The notes under the pieces are model-generated. The model was not told the origin of the DNA and did not search any database. It worked only from the letters and a program-made list of their open reading frames with translations. The translations under genes and the position numbers were made by a program. Positions 10,983 to 19,711 of a DNA stretch of 31,933 nucleotides are shown here, piece after piece (position 1 is the first letter of the stretch; every line of letters begins with the position of its first letter). Origin of the DNA: Succinivibrionaceae bacterium UBA3769 (GTDB taxonomy: Bacteria > Pseudomonadota > Gammaproteobacteria > Enterobacterales > Succinivibrionaceae). The stretch is from assembly GCA_002372325.1 (NCBI GenBank), contig DFFT01000158.1:1-31933 (forward strand). Direction: 5' to 3'.

Positions 10983-13580
10983 ATGACACTTAATCTTACT
11001 GTAAACAGGGATCTCGGGCAGATCTTCAACAGCATAGATAATCCCCATAACAATGCAGATAACAATGCTGTTAATAACACGGGCGCCAAGGTTATCATCA
11101 ACGCAGCAGGCCAGGTAGAGGTCAGCAACCGGAGCCGGGGACTTTTCTCTTTCAACTCCCCATCCATTAACCAGGAATCCCGGCGTACGCTGGATACCCT
11201 CAGGCGGTCGCTTGTAGATAGCCTGAATGAGGTTGAAGGAGCTGCTGACAAGGTAGACAACATTTTGAAAAAGCACCTTAACGAAAGACAGTTAAGCGGC
11301 AAGCAGCGTCTCACCCTCCGGGATCTCATCTCCATCAGAAGCACCTTCATCTCCCTGAAGACCATTCGCAGTCTGGCGCAGGAATTCCAGCAGCCTAATC
11401 AGGTTCAGCAGCAGGGAAATCAGCGCGGGCAGGCAGACCATGTAAGCCCCCGCCCGGCTGATCTGGAAACGGCTCCGTCAGCTGACACGGTCACAAGTAT
11501 GGCCGACATCACCACTGCGGAAAAGAATTCCCTGCGTTTTCTCATGAACCTGAAGACAAACCTGCCCCATAACATCAATACCGAAGTTAAAGCAAATGAT
11601 GACATAAGCAGCCTCAATGCCAAGATTCAAGTCTCCCGGGATAATGCCAGAACCTGCGCCAATGCCATAAGCAAGCTGGATCAAATGCTTGCAGCTCATC
11701 CGAATCATCAGGAATATAACAGAGCCTGCCAGACTCTTAAGAACCATTTTCAGTATTTAAAGACTCAGAATGACATCCTGAACACCAATGCCTTGGGAAT
11801 TCTGAATCATAAAGCCGACCTTGCCCGGAACTTCAAGGAAAGCCATGCGTCCAAACTGCAGGGCGCCCAGGAAATCATCACCTTTGTCAAAAATCAGATC
11901 CAGGGGATGAATAATATTGATGAGAACGCCAAAGGCGAGGCTCTTAACAAGCTCACTGAAGAATTCAATAAGCTTCAGGACAAGATCAACACCGTGAATC
12001 AGATGGACGATATGAGCAAGGTGAACAAAGAACAGTTCGAAGCCTTCAAGAAAATCCCTTCCGCGCTCAGCAAGGCAATCAAGCCCTGCCTCAGTAATCT
12101 TCCTGAAAATGTCAGAAACCCCCTCTCTCTCAGCAAGGAACAAATTCAGGATATGCTGACCAAGAAGCTCTCCTCTTCGGACAAATGGGATGTTTTTGAA
12201 AATACTCTCCATCTTGATGTTGCCGATAAGACCAACAAGCCTTTCAAGTTCAAGATTACCCCGCTTAACAAGATGCAGAACGTATTTGTGAGCCATGACT
12301 TTCATGACTACGACGTCAGCGGAAATCCTGTTAAAAACTATGCCAGCGGCGATCGCAAAACTCCCCACATCACCAATCTCTCCAAAACGGAAATCGCCGA
12401 CGAGAACGGCACCGTGCTGTTCAGCGGCTATCGCCACGGCACCACTGCGGCTTTCGGCCTTAAAGACGATCCCGATGCTATGAACCGGGCCAGTATCCAG
12501 CGCACTACCGAACTTCTGAGAACCATTGTGGAGGACAATGACAAGTACCGGAGTCAGATAGAAGATGCGACAAACCCTGATAATGCCATCGAAATCAAGC
12601 TTTCTTCAGTTTCCCTGCTGACACCGTCCAACTATTTCGACCAAGGTGAAAAGAGCATGTTTGAAACCCAGTGCCGCGCCTGGGATCATTTCTTGCCTTC
12701 CGCGGACAACCCCAACGGCATTTTTAAAATCAAGGTACGGGTGCCGGATCCGAATCATCCGGGACAGCCGGGGCCGGAAAAGGAGATCTATATCAAGCCC
12801 TCCATCAGCACCTTTAATTTTCCTTGTCAGTTTCAGAGCGTGAGACTGAAAATGGGCTGGGATAACTCCGATGTCAGAAATAACCCTGCCTTTGACAGGC
12901 TGGTGGGAAGCTCCCTCAATAATACTCTGCATAACGCCGATCAGATTTTAGATCCCCGTAATCAGGATGCTTTGAACGGATTTGTCAATCAAATCAAGAA
13001 CGACAACTCGGATCTGGCCGCATTCCTCAATAATAACCAGGTTTCCCAGTCCGAAAAGAACAAGGCCATTATTCTGGCTCTGGAAATCAAAATGCTGCAG
13101 CAGGGCAGAGGCTTGCTTTCATTCAGCGGCAAGGAGCACCGGCAGATGAAGGTGGATCCCTATGCCCTTCCGGCCCGGGTGGCTCTGCTGAGCAATATCC
13201 TCGGCAACGAGACCTGCTTTAACTGCAAGAGCGGCAAGGACAGAACCGGTCAGCTGGATGCAGAGGTGAAAACTCTGGCAGCCACCCTGTCCGAGGTTGC
13301 CAACGAAACCGATGTCAGGGAGTACATCAGGAATAACAGCGATGTCTATGATATTCTGAAGAACGGCAGCTACAGCAACCAACATCAGAAGAAGAACCTC
13401 ACCAAGGTGACGCTTAACAGCGGCATCATGGAAATTCATAAGATGAATACCGGTGTCATGGGCAGCAAGGTAAAAGGATATAAAGCAGGTATTATCAATC
13501 TCGGCGGCGGCACTCCGAACCAGTTCGAGGACGGCGCCTTTGACCTCTATAAGGGCAAATCCAAGTACGCTAAATCCTAA
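10983..13580 (+). CDS. SopB/IpgD-like inositol-phosphate phosphatase effector (putative)
   Basis: 865 residues. Near the C-terminus is CFNCKSGKDRTGQLDAE, with catalytic Cys748 and Arg754 of the CX5R motif. It is nearly identical to the active-site signature of Salmonella SopB/SigD and Shigella IpgD, type III effectors that hydrolyse phosphoinositides and inositol phosphates in host cells. About 120 residues earlier, STFNFPCQFQSVRLKMGW resembles the conserved SopB segment containing NFGVNELALKMG. The first about 30 residues are Asn/Ser-rich without a hydrophobic signal peptide, as in type III substrates. The next about 400 residues are largely helical and Lys/Asn/Gln-rich. SopB and IpgD are about 540-560 residues, so this N-terminal half is an extra module. 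The ribosome binding site AGGA is 12 bases from the ATG. Base composition is visibly more AT-rich than neighbouring housekeeping genes, suggesting acquisition. Confidence 0.85.
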   Translation: MTLNLTVNRDLGQIFNSIDNPHNNADNNAVNNTGAKVIINAAGQVEVSNRSRGLFSFNSPSINQESRRTLDTLRRSLVDSLNEVEGAADKVDNILKKHLNERQLSGKQRLTLRDLISIRSTFISLKTIRSLAQEFQQPNQVQQQGNQRGQADHVSPRPADLETAPSADTVTSMADITTAEKNSLRFLMNLKTNLPHNINTEVKANDDISSLNAKIQVSRDNARTCANAISKLDQMLAAHPNHQEYNRACQTLKNHFQYLKTQNDILNTNALGILNHKADLARNFKESHASKLQGAQEIITFVKNQIQGMNNIDENAKGEALNKLTEEFNKLQDKINTVNQMDDMSKVNKEQFEAFKKIPSALSKAIKPCLSNLPENVRNPLSLSKEQIQDMLTKKLSSSDKWDVFENTLHLDVADKTNKPFKFKITPLNKMQNVFVSHDFHDYDVSGNPVKNYASGDRKTPHITNLSKTEIADENGTVLFSGYRHGTTAAFGLKDDPDAMNRASIQRTTELLRTIVEDNDKYRSQIEDATNPDNAIEIKLSSVSLLTPSNYFDQGEKSMFETQCRAWDHFLPSADNPNGIFKIKVRVPDPNHPGQPGPEKEIYIKPSISTFNFPCQFQSVRLKMGWDNSDVRNNPAFDRLVGSSLNNTLHNADQILDPRNQDALNGFVNQIKNDNSDLAAFLNNNQVSQSEKNKAIILALEIKMLQQGRGLLSFSGKEHRQMKVDPYALPARVALLSNILGNETCFNCKSGKDRTGQLDAEVKTLAATLSEVANETDVREYIRNNSDVYDILKNGSYSNQHQKKNLTKVTLNSGIMEIHKMNTGVMGSKVKGYKAGIINLGGGTPNQFEDGAFDLYKGKSKYAKS

Positions 13581-13637
13581 TAGCCTTTGCAGGGTGTCCG
13601 GATCGGCCTTGAGCCCTGGGCCGGATGCCTGACCGCG

Positions 13638-13665
13638 GGAGGGAACCTGTTCCCTCCTTTTTCTT
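13638..13665 (+). terminator. Rho-independent terminator of the effector gene
   Basis: An 8-bp perfect stem (GGAGGGAA at 13638-13645 with TTCCCTCC at 13650-13657), tetraloop CCTG, then TTTTTCTTT. It lies about 58 bases beyond the effector stop. Confidence 0.9.
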
Positions 13666-13948
13666 TCTGCTTATCATACCTGTTCCATCCTGCCGTTCCT
13701 GTCCCTTTTTCATTTCTTATATCATCAGCATTTTCACTGCCGGAACCGCTGAAAACATCCCGTTACGGCACTGCTATTAACATCTTATAAGTCTTTTAAA
13801 CATCTGATAAATTTGACATTTTTCAAAAAGCCGGGTATTTTTTATAACGCAAAGCATGCTTTAGTCAGTATAGTTTTATTTGCAAATATCCCGGAACATC
13901 GGATCAGCCCGGGCTTTCGGATTATTCCGGCTCTTAAGGAGAAACATT
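13666..13948 (+). other. AT-rich spacer upstream of the kinase gene
   Basis: A gap of about 280 bases between the effector terminator and the kinase start. Apart from the promoter at 13813-13841 and a predicted leader of about 100 bases, I see no gene or repeat in it. Confidence 0.6.
13813..13841 (+). promoter_or_regulatory. Sigma-70 promoter of the kinase gene
   Basis: A consensus -35 TTGACA (13813-13818), 17 bases, and TATTTT (13836-13841). The start would be near 13848, giving a leader of about 100 bases before the ATG at 13949. Confidence 0.7.
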
Positions 13949-16660
13949 ATGCAGGAAACTCAGGTAAACAGCTTTCTTAACAAGGTGCGCCGCACCAGGG
14001 TACGCGGCGCGGAAAGTCAGCTTGCGGATTTAACGGGCCTCGATCTTCCCGGCGGCTATCACGTAAACAGCCGGCTTCCGGTAGCTTCGGGAGAAGCCGA
14101 CATTTACACCGCATCAAAAGACAGCAAAGAGTTCATTCTCAAGTATTACCGCCGGGAAAACGCCGTCAAGGAGGAGGTAATCCGCCTTCTGGAAAGCATT
14201 CACTGCCCGGAGGTAGCCCCGGTGACCGCCTCGGGGATCTTTCAGGGACATCAGTACGTCATTATGCCCTGCTACAAAAACATGAGTCTCGCGGAAATGC
14301 TGGAAAACGGCGCCACCCTGACCATGAAGGAACTTAAGGAGCTGGTGATCCCCTCGGTTAACGCCGGGCTCCGGGCGGTGCATGAGGCGGGAATACTGCA
14401 CAAGGATCTCAAGCCCGCCAATCTGATACCGGATGACAGCGGCGAACATATCGTACTTATCGATTTCGGCATCAGCTCCGCCGCCAACGGGAGAACCCTG
14501 GTGGTCACCGCCACCGGCATGACGCCCATCTATGCGGCCCCGGAGGTGCTCCAGGGGATCTATCATGCTTCTTCGGACTACTATTCCTTCGGCATCACCA
14601 TCTACGAGCTTTACACCGGGCACCCGCCCTTTCAGCAGGACTGTCTTAACTCGGACGATGCCATCAGACTGGCCGCCGTGAGCAAAATCGAGTTTCCGGA
14701 GGATTTCCCGGCGGAGCTCCGGGATCTGGTGCTGGGTCTCACCTACAAGGATATCTCCAACCGCAATTCCGGAAATGCCAGGAGCCGCCGCTGGGGCTGG
14801 CAGGAGGTGGAAAACTGGCTGAAAGGCATAAAGCAGCCGGTGCCCGGCATGTTTCCGGATGAGGCTCCGGCATTTCTGCCCTATGTCTTCGATAAAACCC
14901 GCTATACCGATGAGGAGTCTTTGATCCGGGCCTTCCTGGCCCAGCCGGACAAGGGCATGCGGGAACTGGGCCGGGGCATTCTCTCTCACCACTACAGCCT
15001 GTTCCGGGAAAAGTCCCGTGAGCTCTGCGAGGAGTACGCCAAAAAGCTCTCCTTAGGCCGTGGAGCCGCGCGGATGGGGGCGTTCCTGAGCCTGATGTAC
15101 CGGCTCTGGCCCGGGATCGACGGGCTGTACCTCAGGGGAGAATTTTTTAAGGAGCTGGGGACTCTGGGATCCCGCATGGTTGATGCTGTCACCTCCGAAG
15201 ACAGCAGCTTTTTAAAGGCAGCCTTCGAGCTTCTGGAAAGCGGTTTTCTCACGGAATATGCCCGGGATTACCTGAAAAGCCCCGCCGCTCTTCAAATCTT
15301 CACCAGGCTTACGGATCTCCTGAAAACCCGGGAATTCACCATGGAACAGCGTGTCTATGCCTGCGGCGCCGCCCTCTCGGACAATCACAGCTTTATGACG
15401 GCCGGCAAAAAATACGCTTCTCCGGAGGAGTTCTCCCGGGAGATGGATGCCTATGCCGCAAAGCATCCCGAGGCCTATGCCCGGCAGATGATTGACTGCT
15501 ACGATCACCTGGATTTCCTGGTATGCGTTCTCCCCGGCCAGGCGGAAAAGGAACTTCTTAAAAAGCACCTCAAAAATGATTACCTTATCTTCGGCTCCGA
15601 TGATTATATCTTCCGGGATCGGGAGCATATGGTGTCCCGCATGGACGAGATCGCCGCCGGCAAATGTCCCTGGGAAATCCTTTATCTGGAAGGTTCATAC
15701 CACCGGGGCATTACCGAAATCTCCTCCGAGTTATGGCTGGACGGCAGCATTCCCGCCCAGCTTACGGCAGCTAAAGAGGCCGCCCGGGAAAAGCTTAATG
15801 CCATCCTGACGGGAGACGACGCCGGTATCCGGGATCTCGTGAGTACCGTAAAAAAGCTCCCCCAGCGATCCCGCACCCGGGCGGTGCGGGGACTTCTCAC
15901 CGCAGAGGGAGCGGAGCTTAAGAGCGCCAGGACCCGGGTTCCCGAGCTTGCGAAGCTTCTGGGCGCCCCGAAAACCGCAGAAGAGAACCGTCTCTCCCGG
16001 GGGTACCTCCATATTCTTGATAAGTCCTGGCCCCAGCGTATTTTTATCGGCAAAACAATAACATTCGGCAGTTGGTATCAGAACAATGCGCAGGAAAAAA
16101 CTCCGCTGGAATGGTGCTGTATCGGGAAAAGGGGCAATGCCGCAGCGCTGATGTCCGTGAAAATTCTCTGCTTCCGCCCCTGGTGCAAAGCTCAGATACA
16201 CAACATCAGCCAAGATGATTTCAGCGAGCACCGCCTGCGGGCCTGGAAGAACAGCGACATCAGAGAGTGGCTGAACACCGTCTTTCTGAACGAAGCCTTC
16301 ACCCCCGATGAGCAGCGCTATATGCCAGAGATGCTCCAAACGGATATGGCGTATGATTATAAAAGACATACCCAGACAATAACGGATCGCTGCCAGGATC
16401 GCATCTTCCTGCCCTGGGAAGATGACGGCCTCAGCAACGTGCTTTACTATGACGAAACCGACAGGATTTCCCGCAAAATGGTTAGTAATCCGGAAGCTAC
16501 TCCCTATGCCCTTGCCGGAAGTCCGGGCGCGCCGGAGCATTCGCATGACGGCAGCATTAGCTGGTGGTGGCTTGACAGAAGCAACAGCTGGCACTATGGT
16601 TACTTGTACCGCCATGCCGCAAGTCTGGGCGTCCGTCCTTTTATCTGGGTGGAGCTTTAA
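13949..16660 (+). CDS. Ser/Thr protein kinase with C-terminal DUF6273-like domain
   Basis: 903 residues. The eukaryotic-like kinase domain spans about 35-290: VAIK-type Lys65 (EFILKYY), catalytic loop HKDLKPANL with Asp153, Lys155 and Asn158, DFG at 172-174, and APE at 197-199 (YAAPEVL). The HRD arginine is replaced by Lys, as in some bacterial kinases. A middle part of about 400 residues is largely helical and unassigned. From about 694 to the end (RIFIGKTITFGSW...EWCCIG...AALMSVKIL...WKNSDIREWLNTVFLNEAFTPDEQRYM...ASLGVRPFIWVEL) the pattern matches DUF6273, a domain of unknown function in many gut bacteria. No transmembrane segment is visible, so it is probably cytosolic. I use the ATG at 13949 (AAGGAG 7 bases upstream); an in-frame TTG at 13880 is unsupported. 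It has its own promoter, with no phosphatase or FHA partner nearby. Confidence 0.9.
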   Translation: MQETQVNSFLNKVRRTRVRGAESQLADLTGLDLPGGYHVNSRLPVASGEADIYTASKDSKEFILKYYRRENAVKEEVIRLLESIHCPEVAPVTASGIFQGHQYVIMPCYKNMSLAEMLENGATLTMKELKELVIPSVNAGLRAVHEAGILHKDLKPANLIPDDSGEHIVLIDFGISSAANGRTLVVTATGMTPIYAAPEVLQGIYHASSDYYSFGITIYELYTGHPPFQQDCLNSDDAIRLAAVSKIEFPEDFPAELRDLVLGLTYKDISNRNSGNARSRRWGWQEVENWLKGIKQPVPGMFPDEAPAFLPYVFDKTRYTDEESLIRAFLAQPDKGMRELGRGILSHHYSLFREKSRELCEEYAKKLSLGRGAARMGAFLSLMYRLWPGIDGLYLRGEFFKELGTLGSRMVDAVTSEDSSFLKAAFELLESGFLTEYARDYLKSPAALQIFTRLTDLLKTREFTMEQRVYACGAALSDNHSFMTAGKKYASPEEFSREMDAYAAKHPEAYARQMIDCYDHLDFLVCVLPGQAEKELLKKHLKNDYLIFGSDDYIFRDREHMVSRMDEIAAGKCPWEILYLEGSYHRGITEISSELWLDGSIPAQLTAAKEAAREKLNAILTGDDAGIRDLVSTVKKLPQRSRTRAVRGLLTAEGAELKSARTRVPELAKLLGAPKTAEENRLSRGYLHILDKSWPQRIFIGKTITFGSWYQNNAQEKTPLEWCCIGKRGNAAALMSVKILCFRPWCKAQIHNISQDDFSEHRLRAWKNSDIREWLNTVFLNEAFTPDEQRYMPEMLQTDMAYDYKRHTQTITDRCQDRIFLPWEDDGLSNVLYYDETDRISRKMVSNPEATPYALAGSPGAPEHSHDGSISWWWLDRSNSWHYGYLYRHAASLGVRPFIWVEL

Positions 16661-16702
16661 ACTTCGGGGGGTTCTTTTGAGGTGAAGGATTAAGAGGAAA
16701 TG

Positions 16703-16763
16703 GGAAAGGGAAGGGTTTATCCTGACAATATTTCTCTTCCTCCCGGTTCCCCCTTCCCTTTCC
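16703..16763 (+). repeat. 13-bp inverted repeat downstream of the kinase
   Basis: A purine-rich 13-mer at 16703-16715 (GGAAAGGGAAGGG) is perfectly complementary to 16751-16763, with a 35-base loop. No U-tract follows, so it is not a classic terminator. It may stabilise the 3' end of the kinase transcript. It lies just upstream of the gph -10 box. Confidence 0.6.
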
Positions 16764-16787
16764 GCCCCTCCTGAAAACCATTATAAT
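16759..16787 (+). promoter_or_regulatory. Candidate promoter of gph
   Basis: A perfect -10 TATAAT (16782-16787) with a weak -35 (TTTCCG, 17-base spacer). The predicted leader is about 80 bases. Confidence 0.5.
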
Positions 16788-16875
16788 GCCCCTGAAGCCG
16801 AAACCGTTTGGCGTTTATCCCCGGCTTACCGGCTTTTGCAGATCCGGCCTTCTTATATTTTTCCCAGGAGATCCT

Positions 16876-17553
16876 ATGCGCCCCGCCAAATATTCCGCAG
16901 TGCTCTTCGACCTAGACGGGACTCTTCTGGATACCGCCCCGGATCTCGGCAATACCGCCAGCGCCGTCATTAAAAAGCATGGCCTCTCCGGCGGCATCTC
17001 CGACGAAAGAGCCCGGGAGCTGGCCTCGGACGGCATGCGGGCTCTTCTTATGGAGGCCTCCGGAAACACCCTCTCCGAAGATGATATCGCCCGGATGAAG
17101 CCGGATTTTCTGGCCTATTATGAAGAGCATATCGCGGATCGCACCGGGATTTTCCCCGGCATTCCCGCCCTCTTAAGAGGTCTTGCCGCAAACGGCATTG
17201 CCGCCGGGGTAATTACCAATAAGCCCCACTATCTGGCTCTTAAAATTCTCAAAAAGTTTCCCGAAACCGCCGCCATCGCCACCGTTATCGGAAGCCGGCC
17301 GGATATCAGATCCAAGCCCTGTCCCGATGCTCTCCTTCTGGCCCTGAAGGAGCTCTCCGGAGTTCCGGAAAGAGCGTTATACGTGGGAGATCATATCAGA
17401 GACATGGAGGCCGCCAAAAATGCCGGCATGACCGCTGTTCTGGCCTCATGGGGCTATATTCCCAAGGACATGCCCCGGGAAAGCTTCGGGGCGGATTTCC
17501 TGGCCGAAACCCCGGAGGAGCTTCTTGATTTTGTTCTTTCCGGCAAAGCGTAA
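16876..17553 (+). CDS. HAD-superfamily phosphatase, Gph/MupP-like
   Basis: 225 residues of the HAD subfamily IA. Motif I is LFDLDGTLLDT (nucleophile Asp and acid/base Asp), motif II Thr is in VITNKP, motif III Lys is in RSKPCPDALL, and motif IV is YVGDHIRDMEAAKNAGM. A helical cap lies between motifs I and II. This matches phosphoglycolate phosphatase (Gph), which detoxifies 2-phosphoglycolate from DNA repair. The related MupP (N-acetylmuramate 6-phosphate phosphatase) cannot be excluded. The ATG at 16876 has AGGAG 5 bases upstream; the longer frame from 16786 overlaps its promoter. It stands alone between the kinase and a gene-free gap. Confidence 0.85.
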   Translation: MRPAKYSAVLFDLDGTLLDTAPDLGNTASAVIKKHGLSGGISDERARELASDGMRALLMEASGNTLSEDDIARMKPDFLAYYEEHIADRTGIFPGIPALLRGLAANGIAAGVITNKPHYLALKILKKFPETAAIATVIGSRPDIRSKPCPDALLLALKELSGVPERALYVGDHIRDMEAAKNAGMTAVLASWGYIPKDMPRESFGADFLAETPEELLDFVLSGKA

Positions 17554-17913
17554 TGCGGTCTCATCCGGCTTGAGGCTGCGGGCATTTTTCTGATGACCGT
17601 GTTTTTGATGATGCTAACGAAAAAGCGGGTTCTTAAAATTCCTGTGTCCCGCCCTGAACAGCGAACAAATCCGGAGGGCAGATCGCCGAATCGTTTCTGA
17701 AATTGCGCAAAACCATGGTAATTACTCTTGTTTTGCGCTGATTTGAAAACGAAGGAGATCCCGCGACGAATCTCCTGAAAGATCTGGCTGCCCGATGCAG
17801 ATCAGGGAAGATGCGGAGTTTGCTGACGATTATCAGTCCATCGCCGATCAGATCACAGACAAAACCAAGGATAAAGAGGGAGGAGAATATAATAGAACCC
17901 CCCTTCCTTCGGC
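17554..17913. other. Gene-free stretch with a hairpin
   Basis: 360 bases between converging gph and the ATPase-like gene with no convincing gene. A 9-bp inverted repeat (GCGCAAAAC at 17705-17713, GTTTTGCGC at 17730-17738, 16-base loop) and a smaller GGAGAT/ATCTCC pair just after it are present. A 46-codon plus-strand frame from 17795 and a 101-codon minus frame lack ribosome binding sites. No clear U-tract terminator is seen for either convergent gene. It could be a decayed gene or element. Confidence 0.45.
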
Positions 17914-19566
17914 CTACACCACCAGAACCTTCTGACACTCCGCCTTCACCGGAATAGCGGTGTCCGGACTAATGGTGAGCTGATAGACAAAGGCCTCCAG
18001 TCTCCCCTTGTAGCCGTCCAGAGCCCGCCGGGCCCGGGAAGAGGTCAGCCTGATATTAACCACGCCGTTAATCAGAGCTGCCATATCGGCATTCACCGCC
18101 ACGCAGATCAGAAGATAATCGTCGTCGGCATTAAGATTTCTCAGCACAAAGACATCGTTAACCGCCCGGAGCTCATAGCCATCCAGGTCGGTCAGAAGAT
18201 CGTAAATGCCCTGCCAGATGGAGATGCGAAGAGCCGCATTCCGGTTGAGAAAAGCTCTCTTAAAGTTAAGATAGGAAACCAGGAGATCCGCAAAGGAGCG
18301 CGCCTCACCGGAGGCAAAGGCCTCCGCAAGACGCGTCCTGCCCGCGGCAATGCGGCACAGCTGACTTACATAGGATCCGGAATCCTCGGAAAGAGCATCG
18401 CTGACCGAGAGCTGAGTTTCCCGGTTGGCAATTTCCGCATTGTCCAGCTTCCCGCCGAACTGACCGGTTACGGTAATAAGGCCTTCCCCGGACAGCATGT
18501 TCAGAAATCTTCTGGTGAAGCTGTAGATCTCAGCGGCATACTGGGTGCTCTTCCGGGAATCGCATTCGCTGAGCTGATGCATGGACACGGATTCGCCGTT
18601 TAGAAGCCGGGCGACTCCGATTTCGCCGCACAGCAAAAAGGATCCGTAACCCGCCTCCAGAATGTCGCGGATATACCAGAGACCGCTGTCAATGTTCACA
18701 GTCATGATAAAGTCATGCTCGGCGATAGAGGCGAACACGGAGGCCGGACGCATGAGGGCCTGACCGTAATGCCCGCACCAGTCATAAAGATCCCCTTCGT
18801 CCAGATCCGACATGCTGCCCTGCAGAATATAGGTAAGCTCCTCCTGGGTGATGCCGCACCAGCCGTACATGTCATCGGCTCTGGGAGAATTCTTTTCAGT
18901 CAGGGAAAAAAACAGCCGGCGGTCGGGGTTTTCCGGATTTACCAGAAGCTCGGTCATGCCGGGAATATGAGCTCCGGCCACCAGAAGGTAAATGAAATCC
19001 TCCCGGAGATTAAGCTGCTGGATCTGAGCAAAAAGCCGCTGCCAGGCAGTCAGGATATTGAGCTGTTTTATGGCGTAGCGCTGCACCCGGTCAAAATTCT
19101 TGAAGGTTATCACCAGCTTTTTCCCGGCAATGCGGCTGATGGCCAGAAGGCATTTTGCAAAATCATATTCCGTTTTATGCCGGCCCTGCCCCGGAAAAAC
19201 CGTCTTCATCACCCGGAAGGTCTCCTCGCACAGCCGGGTAATAATGTCGTTATAGCCGGTGGTGGCATTGATCTCCGCAAAATCAAAGGCCAGCTCGAAG
19301 AAGGCGCCCCGGCGGGTCATGAGAGCGGCATTTCTGCTGACCGCGGTATCCGCAAAAATAAGCGACTGATAACGATCCCCGTAGAAGGCGTTCAGCATAT
19401 CAAGAAAGGTGGATACCCCCAGCCCCCGGGGCGCCGAAAGAGTCTGAAAAACGTGTCCGTTCCGGGCCAGGTCATCCAGAATCTCAATATATCCGGTCTT
19501 GTCCGCTCTCAGCTTCTGAGAACAGAGAGAGACATAAAGGTTATCCTGAGTAAGATCAATAAGCAT
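17914..19566 (-). CDS. AAA-ATPase-like protein with degenerate active site
   Basis: 550 residues. The N-terminus (DKTGYIEILDDLARNGHVFQTLSAPRGLGVSTFLDMLNAFYG) follows the pattern of the AAA-ATPase_like family (PF09820), whose usual motif is close to RPRRFGKSxxLDxL. Here the Walker A lysine is replaced by Val51 (GLGVST), so normal ATP hydrolysis is doubtful. ITFKNFDRVQ occupies the place of Walker B, with Asn-Phe-Asp rather than Asp-Glu. The C-terminal about 120 residues sit where family members carry a PD-(D/E)xK nuclease-like domain, but no ExK motif is visible. Family function is unknown; some propose mobile-element or defence roles. The ATG has GGAA only 3 bases upstream. A strong promoter precedes it, so it is transcribed alone. 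Confidence 0.7.
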   Translation of the reverse strand: MLIDLTQDNLYVSLCSQKLRADKTGYIEILDDLARNGHVFQTLSAPRGLGVSTFLDMLNAFYGDRYQSLIFADTAVSRNAALMTRRGAFFELAFDFAEINATTGYNDIITRLCEETFRVMKTVFPGQGRHKTEYDFAKCLLAISRIAGKKLVITFKNFDRVQRYAIKQLNILTAWQRLFAQIQQLNLREDFIYLLVAGAHIPGMTELLVNPENPDRRLFFSLTEKNSPRADDMYGWCGITQEELTYILQGSMSDLDEGDLYDWCGHYGQALMRPASVFASIAEHDFIMTVNIDSGLWYIRDILEAGYGSFLLCGEIGVARLLNGESVSMHQLSECDSRKSTQYAAEIYSFTRRFLNMLSGEGLITVTGQFGGKLDNAEIANRETQLSVSDALSEDSGSYVSQLCRIAAGRTRLAEAFASGEARSFADLLVSYLNFKRAFLNRNAALRISIWQGIYDLLTDLDGYELRAVNDVFVLRNLNADDDYLLICVAVNADMAALINGVVNIRLTSSRARRALDGYKGRLEAFVYQLTISPDTAIPVKAECQKVLVV

Positions 19567-19604
19567 TTTCCAACTGGCTCACAAAAATCCGGAATTTTTC
19601 GAGC

Positions 19605-19633
19605 ATGATAACAAAAAACGGCTTTTTTCTCAA
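19605..19633 (-). promoter_or_regulatory. Sigma-70 promoter of the ATPase-like gene
   Basis: On the minus strand, TTGAGA (19633-19628), 17 bases, TATCAT (19610-19605); each hexamer matches consensus at five of six positions. The start would be near 19598, with a leader of about 32 bases. Confidence 0.7.
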
Positions 19634-19711
19634 AAAAAGCGTGTTAAACCGGGAATATCGCAAATCATCTTAAAATCAATGCCGTATCCCGCCCGGAGCC
19701 CTGAGGTGACT

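Noticed and set aside
13880..13948. N-terminal extension of the kinase from TTG 13880
   Set aside because: The ATG at 13949 has an ideal ribosome binding site and the extension would lie in the mRNA leader.
17633..17938. 101-codon minus-strand frame overlapping the ATPase-like stop
   Set aside because: No ribosome binding site and no known domain; it overlaps the end of a better-supported gene.
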